DNA from: Gigaspora rosea
Taxonomy: Eukaryota; Glomeromycota; Glomeromycetes; Diversisporales; Gigasporaceae
Direction of reading: 5' to 3'
NCBI GenBank assembly: GCA_003550325.1
Contig: QKWP01000221.1
Span: forward strand, 219,669-283,668
DNA length: 64,000 bases
How positions within the stretch are numbered: position 1 is the stretch's first letter; each line of letters opens with the position of its first letter. Positions 45,586 through 57,946 of the stretch are shown here, one piece after another. Under the pieces are notes generated by a model. That model was not told the DNA's origin, searched no databases, and worked only from the letters and a program-made list of their open reading frames with translations. The translations under genes and the position numbers were made by a program.

Positions 45586-46521
45586 ATGGCAATTGCACGC
45601 CTAATTAAGAAAATTTCAAAAGCGGAAGCTAATGATCTTGTGCACATTTTTGTTGACAACTCTAATATCACTATTGAAGGGAAATATACTATTGCCGAGC
45701 TTGAAAACCTTGGTTCATTTGATTGTGAAAAAATTTACGTTACTTTAATTAACTTCGTATTGATTATGATCGACTTCTTACAACTGTTTAGTGTGGACAT
45801 TAACTAAGCTGTGCTCCTGTTATTGTTGGCCCACGTCCTCCACCAAATGATTCTATATGGTGACGTATTCAAGAACAAGGATATGAAGTTACTGTGTTTG
45901 ATAGGAATCCTATACCACAACATGAAAAAGAAGTCGATATAAAGCTTTCAATAAGCATATTAAAGACTATTGTTACTAATAACCCTGGTATATTAATTCT
46001 GATTTCTGGAGATCGTGATTATACACCCATGGTAGAAACAGCCATGGAAAATAATTGGATAGTTCAGAATTGGTTTTGGACTTCAGGTATGAAAATATTA
46101 TCATGTTATACGAGTTATTAAAGAATTTTATTTTAAATATTATGTTTTCTATAGAGATGTCTAGTAAACTTAAATCGAAGACACATTTTTATTCACTTGA
46201 TGACTGTTATTGATCTTTTGCATATGGCTTAAGGCCTGACCCCACTGGGAAAATGAAAGTTCTTGAAATTACTGATGGGGAAATCAAAAGTTGGAAAGAG
46301 AAAATTTGATAGAATGGTTTAGCACTTTGAACCTATTTGGATGGTGGAATTGGTTTGATTCTAGTGCTGCGCAAATATATTTGATAATCAAGTGAACTTG
46401 GAGATGATAAAAAATTTTATTAAAAATAACTATCAAAAGGTGCAGATTCGAGAAAAAAATTAATGGGAAAACAAAACATCCTAATGCTTTTGTGATAGCT
46501 TTGAGCATTATAAAATTACAA
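45586..46521 (+). pseudogene. NYN-domain (LabA/PIN-like) nuclease relic
   Basis: Reads 'VHIFVDNSNITIEGK' (about 45640), 'PVIVGPRPPPNDSIW' (about 45815), then a TGA at about 45861, 'RIQEQGYEVTVFDRNPIPQ' (about 45865-45920), and 'VDIKLSISIL' and 'ILILISGDRDYTPMVE' (about 46000). The Asp residues of VDNSN, VD and SGDRDY are those expected of the metal site of NYN RNases. There is a frameshift near 45780, the in-frame TGA, and further shifts near 46310 and 46460. The distal part 'WFDSSAAQIYL...KNNYQKVQI' matches the usual second half of these fungal proteins. It is dead or badly damaged. AATAAATATT follows at about 46520. Confidence 0.8.
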
Positions 46522-47342
46522 TAAATATTCTTTGTGTATATAATCATATTTTTATTCTATCAAAGGTTTAGGTATTGTTTTATCTTCTTATCAAGAATAA
46601 TAGAGATATCAAAACCCAACATATTTAACGATTTAATAGACTTATTAGTACTTTTGGTAATTATATAAGTCTTATAGACCTAATAGATTTAACTATATAC
46701 TAATGAATATTGCAATTCATTTTTTTTTGCATTTGATATATTAAAGTCTTAGTAGTATATAATGGTAGTATTACATGAAAAATATTCCAATATGAGCTTC
46801 TCACCCTGGAAAAAATTCATCTTTACATATAATAGAAAGATCTACTTTAACATTTGTTATAGTTAAAGGGGTGAATGCAACTCAGAAAAAAATAAAAAAT
46901 GAGATTAAATCGTATTTTATGTGGTCCAATCAAATCACCTAATTGATTATTTTTACTAACTGAAAAACTACTCAAGTCAAAATACTGAGCCACCAGAAAT
47001 GATAATTATGCTCTTTTGAATATACTGTATAATTTACAAAGTTAGAGGTCCTATCATCAAAAGTTTTTACTCTAATGAAATTTTTTTGCATGACTAAGTA
47101 TACTCATAACAAGTAACTTAGGTAGGTGATCTATCAATGCAAAAGCAAGTCAATACTAGAAAATAAAAGTGTAATATTTACTTAGTTTACCTTTGCATGC
47201 TGCATTGCAATGAGATTATTCCATAAAATTTTTAGATTAAATTATGAATATTATATTGGTTGTATTTATGTAGATTCAAAGTAGATATATTTAAATATCT
47301 TGTACAGTAGTTCAATGGACTAAACCACAGAAAGCCTAGCAG
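46522..47342. other. Intergenic, nothing recognised
   Basis: AT-rich, no gene or bounded repeat seen. Confidence 0.4.
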
Positions 47343-48190
47343 GCATAGGACATGTCCTATTCATTGCTTTCTATAATTAAAATTTTTAAAAAAACATATG
47401 AATTTACTATAAACTTTGAGCTGAAGATCCTATTTTGCTTAACTAATTAACTTCAAATTAAATTCTTTGAGAATATGGAACAAGAGGAGGAGAAAAAAGT
47501 AGTACAAAAATCAGATTTAAATTTTGCCAATTTGGTATCTTTTCAAAATGTAACTTTACCAAAACCAAAAATTTACTAATTTTAAATGAGCAGTTATGTG
47601 TAAATCGTGCTCTGAACAACTTTACTTAGGCGACCAAAGAAGGTTATCTTGTAAGAAAAATGGTTGTCTATTAAAAAAAATTTTTTTTTGTCTAACTTTA
47701 ACCCTATTTTTCACCCAGAAAAGGTCCGAGAAAACGCGTTTTGATCTTAGACCAAGTAAAAATACCCTCTGAACAAGTTTACTTAGAGGCCCAAAGCAGA
47801 TTATCTTGATAAAAAAAGGGATTTTATATTTCAAACTGAAAATTTTTAAATTTAGTATATAGGCAACCCATTTTTCTTACAAGGTAACCTTCTTTGGTCG
47901 CCTAAGTAAAGTTGTTCAGAGTACGATTTTACAAATAAATGCTGATTTAAAATTAGTAAATTTTTGTTTTTGGTAAAATTACATTTTGAAAAAGTACAAA
48001 ATTGTCAAAATTTTAATTCGATTTTTGTACTACCTTTTTTTCCTCTCTGTACTTTATATTCCTGAAAAATTTAATTTGAAGTTAATTAGTTAAGCTGAAT
48101 AGGATCTTCAGCTCAAAGTTTATAGTAAATTCATATGTTTTTTTAAAAATTTTAATTATAGAAAGCAATGAATGGAACATGTCCTATGCA
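47343..48190. mobile_element. Large foldback element with about 320-bp arms
   Basis: 47343-47664 and 47868-48190 are near-complete inverted copies (GCATAGGACATGT at the left end facing ACATGTCCTATGC; TTTACTTAGGCGACCAAAGA at 47620 facing TCTTTGGTCGCCTAAGTAAA). The 203-bp centre holds a partial third copy of the inner arm (GAACAAGTTTACTTAGAGGC near 47773). No coding capacity and no clear target duplication. Confidence 0.88.
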
Positions 48191-49140
48191 TGTTAAGGTA
48201 TACCCTATATTCTCTAAGGGGAGTAACAAAAATCAGGTGATTTTTTAGGAGGGGAGGGGGTAAAAAAAGTTAAAATTATATATAAGAACCTGACTATTTA
48301 TATATTGAGGAAGAGGGAGGGGGTAGGCCTCTGATAAAAAATAATCAGGTGATTAATGACACTGCCCTAAGCTAAAATAAAAGCACTACGTGCTAGTTGT
48401 CATATAGCTATTATTTTGCAAAACTTCCTCAATGCATTCGAAAAGTCACCCACGTAGGGTTGATTTTAATATAATCTTGATAGTCAAATTTAAAACTAAA
48501 AATGGATACTTGCATATGACAATTATGAAGGATCTTCATGATTGTTACATAAAAGCCCTTTTTATAATATAATATTAGAGTTGGCCAAAAATTCGTCACG
48601 CCAGACTTCACAAAGTTGATTTTTGGAATAATGCTAGGAAGATAAGATGACTTAAAAATTCAAGTAAAATGGCTTATTTTGCATATATTGTGTGAACTTA
48701 TATTATTTATTTGAATTACTTCGAATATGCCATATTCCGGCTGTCGAGTGTGATGTATTGTTTTGAGATTTTAAAAGTCACCTAACCAATTAGGATCAAA
48801 AATTTATATAAAAAATTTTTTTGTATGTCCTATTTTCATCCAAATATTTTAACAGGCAAATTTGACCACTAAAAGTTACAATTTAAGAGATAGTCACAAA
48901 TCATTTATAATCACTACTTAATCACTATTACTATAAAAATTTGATTTTTAACAATTTTATTAATAAAAAAACTCTCATTATAGTTACCAATTTTTAATTA
49001 AATATGGATTATAAACTCTGATTGGCCATATTTATATTTATGTATAGTGCTATGGCTTTAAACATCCAATTACATGATTGTGTTCACTTTTGCTAAAAAG
49101 TCATATAATATAAGTATATCCAATCAAAATGCTCAATTGG

Positions 49141-49141
<1 letters not shown>
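48191..49141. other. Intergenic, nothing recognised
   Basis: A purine-rich GGGAGG patch occurs at about 48245-48330. Otherwise AT-rich without recognisable features. Confidence 0.35.

Positions 49142-49181
<40 letters not shown>
49142..49181 (-). repeat. T40 tract: poly(A) tail of the minus-strand LINE
   Basis: Forty uninterrupted T on the plus strand. Its position just beyond the last LINE-derived sequence (minus strand) fits a LINE poly(A) tail. An unusually long pure run for an otherwise decayed element. Confidence 0.6.
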
Positions 49182-49183
<2 letters not shown>

Positions 49184-51044
49184 TGTGTGCTTTTACTTTT
49201 TTGTCTAGAGAGTATTTTTATTTTTTAAAGAAAGAATTTATTAGTAATTTATTTATTTTTTTTGGTATTAAGAAAAGTTTTGCCTTTATTTTTATTAATA
49301 AAATAATAAAATATATGAGATTTCTTATGGGGTTTCTCAGATTACAATTATTAATTATACAAGAATTAAGACTCAAACTATAGATAGTACTATTTCTACC
49401 TAATTTATTTGCAACCAAAATCTACTAGAGTGGTTAAAATTCACCTAGATTTGAATATAGAGAATAGAGTTAGTTGAAGAACTATATTTTATCCAGTTGT
49501 ATGACCAGATTTCTATTTTTCTAAATGCTAAGCCCTAAGGTAGACATGCGCTATTGTTATTTTCATGTTGTTGGTCTGGTAAGCCACAAATGCAGCTATA
49601 AGTATATAGAGTTCTATTATAATAAGAAGTATATAGAGGCTTGGTAGATATAGTATGGGTTGGAGTAAAGCTTGTATAGATTTCCAATATGCTAAATTTA
49701 TGCAGTATGGTTTTCATAATTGTTCATGAATTTTTTGTGAAATAAGTAGAAGGAGTTTAATAGTAGTATTAGCTACATTTTTATAAAAAATATGTTAAAA
49801 TATAATATTGAAAAGTGATTTTGGAATATAACTCTGGATTGTAGTATAGAAAGTTGTAGTATTGAATAGTATAGATTATATAGAAGAAATGCAGTAGTGA
49901 GTTAGAAGGTTGTTGTATAGCTGTTGTAATTCATTAAGAGATAAATCTGGTAAATCTGAAAAGGAGTATTGTGTAATTATATTTTGGATGATATTTGAGA
50001 TACTGTTTGAGTTTGGGTAAAATAGCAAAGAATTAATAGAAAAAAAATATAAAAGGGTAGGAAACATATGTAGTATGTAGGGGTCTTAATGGGTTGGGTT
50101 GGGTCGGGTTTGGGCCTAACCCGGGTCAGACCCACTTGGGTCAAAACCCGACCCAGGTCTGACCCGCCTCATGTCAAACCCGACCCAGATCTGACCCGCC
50201 TTATGCCAAACCTGACCCGGGTCTGACCCACTTCATGTCAAACCTGACCCAGGTCTGACCCAACCCAACCGGGTTGAACCCGGGTTAATGATAGGTGATG
50301 CAACAATATAACTTTTTATATGTAAAGCTTAAATAAATAGAGTTATAAACGAGTGAAGTTAAATCATCATTTAGGGTTATAACTAATCAGAGACCAGTAT
50401 TTGTACACACATTTCACTCTTCAGATAACCATATTGTATTCCATTCCTGGCATAGTACTATGTGATGCATATCGTGATGCTTAAGTGTAGAAATTCTGCA
50501 TTTGGCATATTGTCTAATCATATGTAAGGTTTTGTAGATGCACATCACTTAGCTTGCTATAGTAACTATAAAATGTTAAATAAAAACTATAAAATCGAAT
50601 TATGTGTCTAAAAAAAAATCACAATAAATGCAATTTGAGTAGGGCAGCTGGCGCAAGTGGCATACCACTGGTGCAGTACTATAAATTTATAGCGTTGAAT
50701 TAATGATGTGCTACTTGTACCAACAACCCTAAATTTGTGCTTAAGGTTTGTTGATAGTGATATATTCTTCGCCCATCATATTATGGGCCCATTTATGATA
50801 TATATATATATATAATAGAAGTTAGAGTTTGTTATTTCAAATAATATCTGCCTAAATTGTTGAATTTATATATCATTTAATGCATGTGCGGAGATCTAGT
50901 TTCAGGAACATGATTTAATAAGTTAGTTACTTCAGTACTTACACACATTATTTAAATGCATATAATGGTTACTTTCAAAATAAAGTATCCATGTGAAACA
51001 AATGTTCAAGATTATATATCACACTTAGTGATGTGCCACGTATA

Positions 51045-51299
51045 TACATGTTGGCAAAATCCTGACTTACTATAGTTTGGGATTTGTCCGTCATCCCAAA
51101 TCCCAAATCCCAAATTCTAGTATTACTAATATCTCAAAAACTTTATTAATAATCTTTATTTAAACAAATAATATATATTCTTATAGTTATAAATAATATA
51201 TTTACAAAATATTAAGATTATTTATTTGATTTAATCTTTTATAAATAGCAATTGTTTTTTTATTATTTAGAATTTGTCCGGGTTTTGCCAGCATGTATA
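51045..51299. mobile_element. Nested Mutator-like MITE, 255 bp
   Basis: Ends TACATGTTGGCAAAATCC and GGGTTTTGCCAGCATGTATA are inverted. The flank GCCACGTATA occurs at 51035-51044 and 51300-51309. A 10-bp duplication fits Mutator-like more than hAT elements. It lies within the 50078-52253 element, so it is younger. Confidence 0.75.
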
Positions 51300-51304
51300 G
51301 CCAC

Positions 51305-51440
51305 GTATAGTACTATAGTACTATACTGTACGTACTGTACGTACTGTACACTAAAATTTTTGTTGATCACTTGTTCCAGCCAATCAGATGCCAGAAAAGA
51401 ACTATACGTACAGTACGTACTGTATGTACTATATGTTAAA
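51305..51440. repeat. Palindromic GTACTGTACGTAC cluster
   Basis: ATAGTACTATAGTACTATAC then (TGTACGTAC)n at about 51310-51350 is answered by ACGTACAGTACGTACTGTAC at about 51405-51425, enclosing GATCACTTG...CCAATCAG. It can fold into a long stem inside the hAT-like element. Confidence 0.7.
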
Positions 51441-52478
51441 ATTTTTTAGGTATCATATAAATGGTACATTACTAATCACACTGTTATATAAACAACAGAA
51501 AATTAATTTAATCTTTGCTATATGGCACTGAGGGTATTCTGTTCCATAAATATAATATGCGTAAATTACGCTTTTCTAATTAGAAAAGCTTTAGATTTTG
51601 AAAAATTATAAATAGTACATATATTACGTACTATATCTCAGTGTAGAGTAACATGAATACCAAATCCGGTATTTTCATATACACACTAGCAGTTTATCAC
51701 AGCAGTGCAGCACATTAAAATGTGAAATCTTATTTTAACACCAAATCAAATGCGAGCTATTCTTAGATGGCAGGAAACCTGGTATTCTTATAAGAATGCT
51801 ATTATGGCTAATCGGTTTTGCACAAATATGGACATCATAAGTTGAAATTACAAGGATCCAAGATACTAATAAAGTTTATATTGTTGCGTACTAATTAAGG
51901 TTTGCAATTTTTTTTGATATTTTTTTAGTATTGTTCGGGTGTTACAAAAAGTCAAAAGGATTTTTTATCCCATCTAATCCTCGAATTCAGATACACCCTT
52001 TCACTTGCTACTTAACCATGCACTTCATTGCACTCCGTTTCTGGTATGATGCAGATTCAATCACTAAATCACGATTTATTTCTGCAATGAAATGGTTTTG
52101 TTATGCGTCACCCATTATTAACCGGGTCTGACCCGACCTGGGATTTTTCTGATCTGGGTCTGACCCAACCCGGGTTTTTTCTGACCCAGGTTTGATCTGA
52201 CCCAACCCGACCCGGGTCAGGTTGGGTCAGACCCGACCCAGCTAAGACCCCTAGTAGTATGCATTTAATGTGAAAGGATTTTGAGAGCTAAGCTAGAAAT
52301 TAGTATAGTTGTGGGTACATTTATAATTGTAGTTAAGGTATAGCCAGTTTGCGTTCCAATCTATTTGTTGGGCTATAGGAAAAATTTGTTGAATTCTATG
52401 TTGGAAGGACTATATAGCAATTGTATTTGCATTGCAAATATTTTTGATAGCATGGCATGTAGGTTGTTCTATATTGTA

Positions 52479-53266
52479 CAGTGGCCTACCAAGGTATTGT
52501 GGACACTTCTTAAAAATTTGTATAAAGCTAAATATAAAAGGTAAAAAGCTAAAAATAAAATTATAAACTTATTAAATCTATATCTTTTAAATAAAAAAAA
52601 AAATAAAATTCTATGCAAAACTTTTTAAGATAATTAAATTTAAAAAAATTTTTAAATTTTTAATCACGTCGATTTCCAGTTTTTAATATAGGTTTAGTAT
52701 AAATTGAATACTAATTTTTAGTATATATAAAAATTATTTTTTTATTAAGTAAACTAAATCTAAATATTAAATAAAATTTGTTCAGTATAACAAATTATAC
52801 ATATTGTAAAAATTTCAGAATTTTTTGAAATTTTTTCATTAAATTGCTATATATAGTAATAAAATTACCATATTTAGCAATTTTTCAATTTTTATTTAAT
52901 AATTTAGCTTTTATATTTAATAAAAATATTTTGCTTAATATTTTTTAAAAATCTCTAAAAATTTAGTATTATATGTAATTTGTTATACTGAACAAATTTT
53001 ACTTAATTATTAAGTTTAATTTACTTAATAAAAAAATTTTTTTATTATATAGTAAATATAATAACTAGTTTTTTAAAAATTACTAATTTCGTCTTTGTGT
53101 AACATTACACAATATTAATTAATCTTATCTATTTCAAAAGTACTACATAGAATTTTTTAATCTTTTTTTTATTTAAAAAATATAATTTTATTTTTAGCTT
53201 CTTAACTTTTTTATTTAGCTTTATACAGATTTTTAAAAAGGTCCACATTACTATGGTAGGCCACTG
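52479..53266. mobile_element. Tc1/mariner-like foldback MITE, 788 bp
   Basis: Ends CAGTGGCCTACCAAGGTA and ATGGTAGGCCACTG with 'TGTGGACAC' just inside the left end, the classic Tc1-like arrangement. TA precedes the left end; at the right the flank is TT. Arms extend for several hundred bases (TTTGTATAAAGCTAAATA facing TATTTAGCTTTATACAGA). No transposase. It interrupts the LINE just after RNase H. Confidence 0.8.
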
Positions 53267-53916
53267 TTTTTTTGTAAATAAGACAAAAAGCGGGACTGTA
53301 TATATTGTGAGGTTGAAATTCTAAAATAGGAGAAAGATAGTGATTTTTTGCTAGTTTATTAGCTTTGTTGTTTGTATATATCATTACTATGTGCTTGTAC
53401 TTTATGGAATATAATGTTTAGAGAAAGTGATTTAATAAGGTTAAGAAGAGTGTGCCAAATAGGCCAGTATATCAGCAAATTTATAATAGTATAAGATCTT
53501 ACAAACTGTAATATAAGCAAAATATTATATAATATATTACGAAATATTTCGAAATATCAAAATTTCAAAATATTACAAAAGTAATTTTGAAATATTTTGA
53601 AATATGTTACGAAATATTTTGAACTTTTTCAAAATATTTTAGGACTAGAAACCAAGCTGGGTCAGTAGATCTGTAACCTGGATCATGCATTAGACTGATT
53701 TTTTAAAATAGTTCAAAATAGTTTGATAATGTTCAAATTCTGTACTACAAGATCAGATTAGATCTTTTGTTTATAATTAGATCTTCTATTTTGTTTTTTT
53801 TCACTTTTTTGTTTTTTTATTTTATGTTTTTATTCATTTTTTTTGTTTTCGTTTGTTTTTTTTAATTTTTTTTTTATTTATTTATTTTTTATTTTTTTTA
53901 TTTTATTTTTATTTAG

Positions 53917-54990
53917 CACTTTACAAGAAAAACAAACAACTTTTCAAAACCTTGCGCATGCCAACTATGACTTCTGACACTTTCAAGAACACACCCCTAC
54001 AATTTTTAAATTTTCAAGAATGCTTCTTTAGAGAAATATGCACAAGTTTTTGCAAGTCTTTGCAAGTTTTGCAAGGTTTCACTTTATTTATTTTTTCATT
54101 TCGTGATTTTTGTTTTTGTTTTTTTGGTTTATTTTTAAAATTTTTTTATTAATTTATTTTATATTGGCACTTTGCAAAAAAAACAAACAACTTTTGAAAC
54201 ATTGCGCATGCTAACTATGACTTCTGACACTATCAAGAACACATCCCAGCAATTTCTAAATTTTCAAGAATGCTTTTTTAAAGAAATGAGCGCAAGTTTT
54301 CACAAGTTTTTGCAAGTTTTTGCTAGTTATTGCTTCATTTATTTTTTTATTTCGTGTTTTTTGTTTTTGTTTTTTTGGTTTATTTTTAAAATTTTTTTAT
54401 TAATTTATTTTATTTTAGCACTTTGTGGAAAAAACAAACAACTTTCTAAAACCTTGTGCATACTAACTACGACTTCTGATACTTTCAAAAACACACTCTT
54501 AGAATTTCTAAATTTTCAAGAACACTTCTTTAAAGAAATGGGTGCAAGTTTTTGCAAGTTCTTGCAAGGTTTCGCTTCATTTATTTTTTCATTTCATGCT
54601 TTTGTTTTTGTTTTTTGGTCTATTTTTAAAATTTTTTTATTAATTTATTTTATTTCACTACTTTGCGAGAAAAACAAACCTTTTTGAAACATTGTGCATA
54701 ATAACATCTTCTGACACTTTCAAGAACACACTTCTAACAATATCTAAATTTTCAAAAAACTTCTTTAGAGAAATGTGCACAAGTTTTTGCAAGTTTTTGC
54801 AAGTTCTTGCAAGGTTTTACTTCATTTATTTTTTCATTTCGTGTTTTTTGTTTTTGTTTTTTTTTTGGTTTATTTTTAAAATTTTTTTTATTAATTTATT
54901 TTATTTTAGCACTTTGGAGAAAAACAAACAACTTTTCGAAACCTCGTGCATGCCAACTATGACTTCTGACACTTTGAAAACAAAGAAACA
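53917..54990. repeat. Tandem array 1, four and a bit units of 240-251 bp
   Basis: Units begin with CACTTTRCRAGAAAAACAAAC at about 53917, 54168, 54419, 54658 and 54910. They contain ATGCCAACTATGACTTCTGA and a run of TTTTTGCAAGT motifs, and end in T-rich sequence. The long Phe-rich open frames here follow from T-richness and are not called. Confidence 0.9.
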
Positions 54991-55115
54991 ACAATAATAG
55001 CTAACTGTGGAGTGAGTGAAAATAAGTGTATAGAGCTAGTTTTTTGTATATAATAATAGAATTAGATGCAACAAAGTTGCGAAAGTAGTTTAAAATATTT
55101 GTAATAAAAGTTGGC

Positions 55116-55452
55116 TATTTATCACCACTAGTGATTATTCCCGGTGTTCCATTTACCAATTAAAATTCAGGTTTAGAAGTAACATGTAGATCAATTTTGT
55201 ATAACAAAAACAAAGAATTTTTTAAAAAATTTCTAAAATTGCTTCTAACCTAAAATTTTGCCTATGAAACTACTTTTTTTTGTACAAAAAAAATTTCCTT
55301 GCTAAATTTTACTATATACAAAGCCCTATCCTAATCTCTAACCTTCATCCTTACCCTAATATTAAAGAAATTTAATTTTTATTTAGTTTGTTTTGTTTAT
55401 TTTGTTTTATGCATTGTAGATCACTAGGGATAATCACCAGTGGTGATTTGTA
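55116..55452. mobile_element. MITE related to that at 29641
   Basis: ATCACCACTAGTGATTAT at the left faces ATAATCACCAGTGGTGAT at the right. Related by its ends to 29641-29871. Inserted in composite element 1. Confidence 0.75.
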
Positions 55453-55573
55453 GTAATTTTCTAATTTGTAATAATATAAAGATATTATGTAATATATAAT
55501 AAAGTATGTAATATTAATTAAAAATGTATATTTAATAAATGTAAAATATAATGTATAATAATAATAAATAAAA

Positions 55574-56625
55574 GGATATGGTGATTTAGAGAAGTTGGTA
55601 AGTTGTCACTCCAAATGGCAGATCTAGGGTTCAAATCCCACTGGCAATGCTTTTGAAAAATAGATCTGTGTTCTGGTAACTATTTCTTTTTGATCGGTTG
55701 GGTACATTTTTTGTAGTTCTTCATTACTATTTCGAATGGGAGCTTTCAAGCAAAGTTGTGCCTGTAATACAAACAAATTTAAGGAACCAAGAAAATGAAA
55801 ACCTATTTGGCAAGACCCGAGTAAGGAGGTAGCAAAGAATTTTGACAGTGCTACCAAAACTGGAATATTGGACCAGAGCCAAAGAACCGGACGTCGCCTT
55901 AGGAACAAGGTTTACCAATCTGGCCGCCAGATCTGGTACTATAGAAAAAGAAACTATATTATAGAAGTAGGTACCAGAGGAAGAAAAACTATAATGGCAC
56001 CTAATGCTGAGTAGAGCAACTCTTTCAGACCAACTGGATTGGAAGTATGGGAGGTATAGGTGAAGGACCGGTAGAAAAGCGATAGTGAGTACCGGGGTTG
56101 GAGCGAATTTTACAAGGACAAAAGTAGGTAATGGTAGCAGTTGCAGGGTATTCTTTGACCACAAGTTGCTTGCCTCGGTGAGTGCGTAAGTTACCAAAGT
56201 GTAGGTAATCTCTGTGTAGGACAGGGACTGCTTTACCAAGTTTCTTGCGAGGATAAACTAGTTCTAAGAGAGGGTTTGTTGGCATCTGGAACGTTCTTGA
56301 CTGGCTAATGTACCGGAGAGCTAACCCAGTAACACAAGTAGGGCAGTAGTAGGGCTGACAGATAAAGCTTGGACCAGAGGGTTTAAATAGGCAATCCTCT
56401 AGTTGGGTTGCAGGTATGGAAACTAGTATAGAACCTTTGGCCAGACTACTTAAATTAGATAACCAAAGTTGTATGTGTAGCTAGTTGTACTCTCATTCAT
56501 GTAACAAATATCAGGAGCCTGTAGAGGTGCCGAGGTCTACATACTTGAATAAAAAGACTTCCACCCAAAGCAGTAGACTCTAACTTAAAAAAAAAAATAA
56601 TAATAATAATAAATAAATAAATATA
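55574..56625 (+). mobile_element. tRNA-headed retroposon (long SINE-like) with (AAT)n tail
   Basis: The first about 80 bp look tRNA-derived. They carry a perfect Pol III B box GGTTCAAATCC (55628-55638), an A-box-like TTTAGAGAAGTTGG 40 bp upstream, and TTTT after the tRNA-like part (55651). A roughly 900-bp GC-richer body follows with no convincing protein in either strand, ending CTAACTTAAAAAAAAAA then (AAT)n. Flanks on both sides are ATAATAATAAATAAA-like, which would be the target duplication. The length is large for a SINE. Confidence 0.6.
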
Positions 56626-57130
56626 AAATTTTATATTAAATTGTAAAACTATACAAAATATTGCAAAAACCTGTAAAAAAGCATGATTATAAGAATATGT
56701 ATATCATTATTTATTTTTAAAATAATTTTAAAAATTTGTGAAAATTTACAAAATATTGCAAAAAAATGTAAAAATATCAAATATTACCTCCTGTGCATAT
56801 TAGTTTATTAATCTGCATGAGTACGCAACCCCTATAGAGGAAGTAATTTGCATTTTCTATTTCGCAATATATTTCAAAATATTTCAAAATAATACAGTAA
56901 TATTACCATAATATAATGTAATATATTATGTAATATACCGCATCGATTATAAGATTTTCTAATATTATGGGCTGTAATATCTTACATAAGATTACATATA
57001 TATAATTTGCTAATGTAGTTGTAAGCATATAGTTTGTTGTAGTTTTGTATTTGTGAGGTTAGAGAATTGTATTTTGAGATAATAAATAAGGAGTCAGTAT
57101 ATATATGTATATTACTATTTCGAGGACATG

Positions 57131-57490
57131 TAGGGTTGCATCGGTCCTGAAAAAGACCGGTCCAGGACCGGTCCCGGACCAGGACCAATAAGAACCATGG
57201 GACCATTAAAGGACCGGTCCTGGGACCGGTCCTTGTAAACATAACTGTGATATTCGTATTACCCAATCAAATTTCTTGATCAGGTATAACATAGATCATA
57301 TGATCTTTGTTTACATTTACAGTAAAAAAATTACGTCATTTTTGGCCAATAAAATCTTATGCATTAAGATTGACGTAATCACAAAAGGACCGTTATGGGA
57401 CTGAAGGACCAGACCGGACCAGGACTGTAAACACTATGATAACGGTCCTCATAAGACCGGACCAGACCTGACCGGACCGATGCAACCCTA
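57131..57490. mobile_element. hAT-like MITE (GGACCGGTCC family), 360 bp
   Basis: Ends TAGGGTTGCATCGGTCC and GGACCGATGCAACCCTA are perfect inverted repeats, with 8-bp duplications AGGACATG at 57123-57130 and 57491-57498. Subterminal GGACCGGTCC motifs. It splits LINE RNase H between 'YTDGS' and 'IYTDS'. Confidence 0.96.
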
Positions 57491-57946
57491 AGGACATGTG
57501 CTAATTGCTGATAATATAGAAATTAATTAATTATCTTTATATGATGATGGGCAGTTTTGAATTTGTACAGAGAATAAATAGGAGATCTGGTTGTCAAAAA
57601 CCTGGATTCATGCGATTCCCATAGTACATTTGGATCAAAAATGTTAACAACAGAGCCATCAGTATAAAAGGAAAAGTTTGAGAATATAGCATTAAATTGT
57701 ACTATAGTTTGAAGTTTTAAGTAGCAGAGGATTTTAGAAAGATGTCTAAAATAGAATTGTTATATATTGTAATTTGGGGGAGAGATGGAATATTAATAAA
57801 ATGATGAGAGGCAATAGAGTATAGTAGATCTAGGTAGTTAGCATTGAGTTCGAGTCTGTTTATAGATTAAGTAAAGACTTTTTTACTAAGAAATTTAGTA
57901 GATAATATAACTGATATATCTAGAGCGCAAGTGTTTTAGATTCTGT

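Larger units (their letters stand above)
50078..52253. mobile_element. hAT-like element (GGGTCTGACCC family), 2.2 kb
   Basis: Ends TAGGGGTCTTA and TAAGACCCCTA with perfect 8-bp duplications GTAGTATG at 50070-50077 and 52254-52261. Both ends carry arrays of GGGTCTGACCC/AACCCGACCC motifs. No transposase in 2176 bp. A tRNA-like A-box phrase (TGGCGCAAGTGG) near 50650 lacks a partner. It hosts the nested element at 51045-51299. Confidence 0.94.
53470..57015. mobile_element. Composite foldback element 1 with about 250-bp tandem array
   Basis: The left end TATCAGCAAATTTATAATAG faces AATTTGCTAATG at the right, with ATCTTAC/GTAAGAT just inside. It lies inside LINE RNase H. A tandem array fills 53917-54990. 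The second half (AAGCATGATTATAAGAATAT etc., about 56600-57000) matches that of the related element at 57947-59966. Two later insertions (55116-55452 and 55574-56625) separate the halves. Confidence 0.75.

Noticed and set aside
51252-51449. Tyr/Cys-rich frame 'YCTYCTYCT'
   Set aside because: Produced by the palindromic GTACTGTACGTAC repeat.
53853-54997. Several Phe-rich open frames over the T-rich tandem array (also 58712-59388)
   Set aside because: They follow the repeat units and poly-T composition, differ in frame between units and have no start or domain logic.
55574-55655. A functional tRNA gene
   Set aside because: The B box is good, but a proper acceptor stem and anticodon arm could not be drawn. 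It is better explained as a retroposon head.
55624-56285. Overlapping minus-strand frames up to 170 codons
   Set aside because: They lie in the GC-richer body of the tRNA-headed retroposon in two competing frames, without a recognisable domain.
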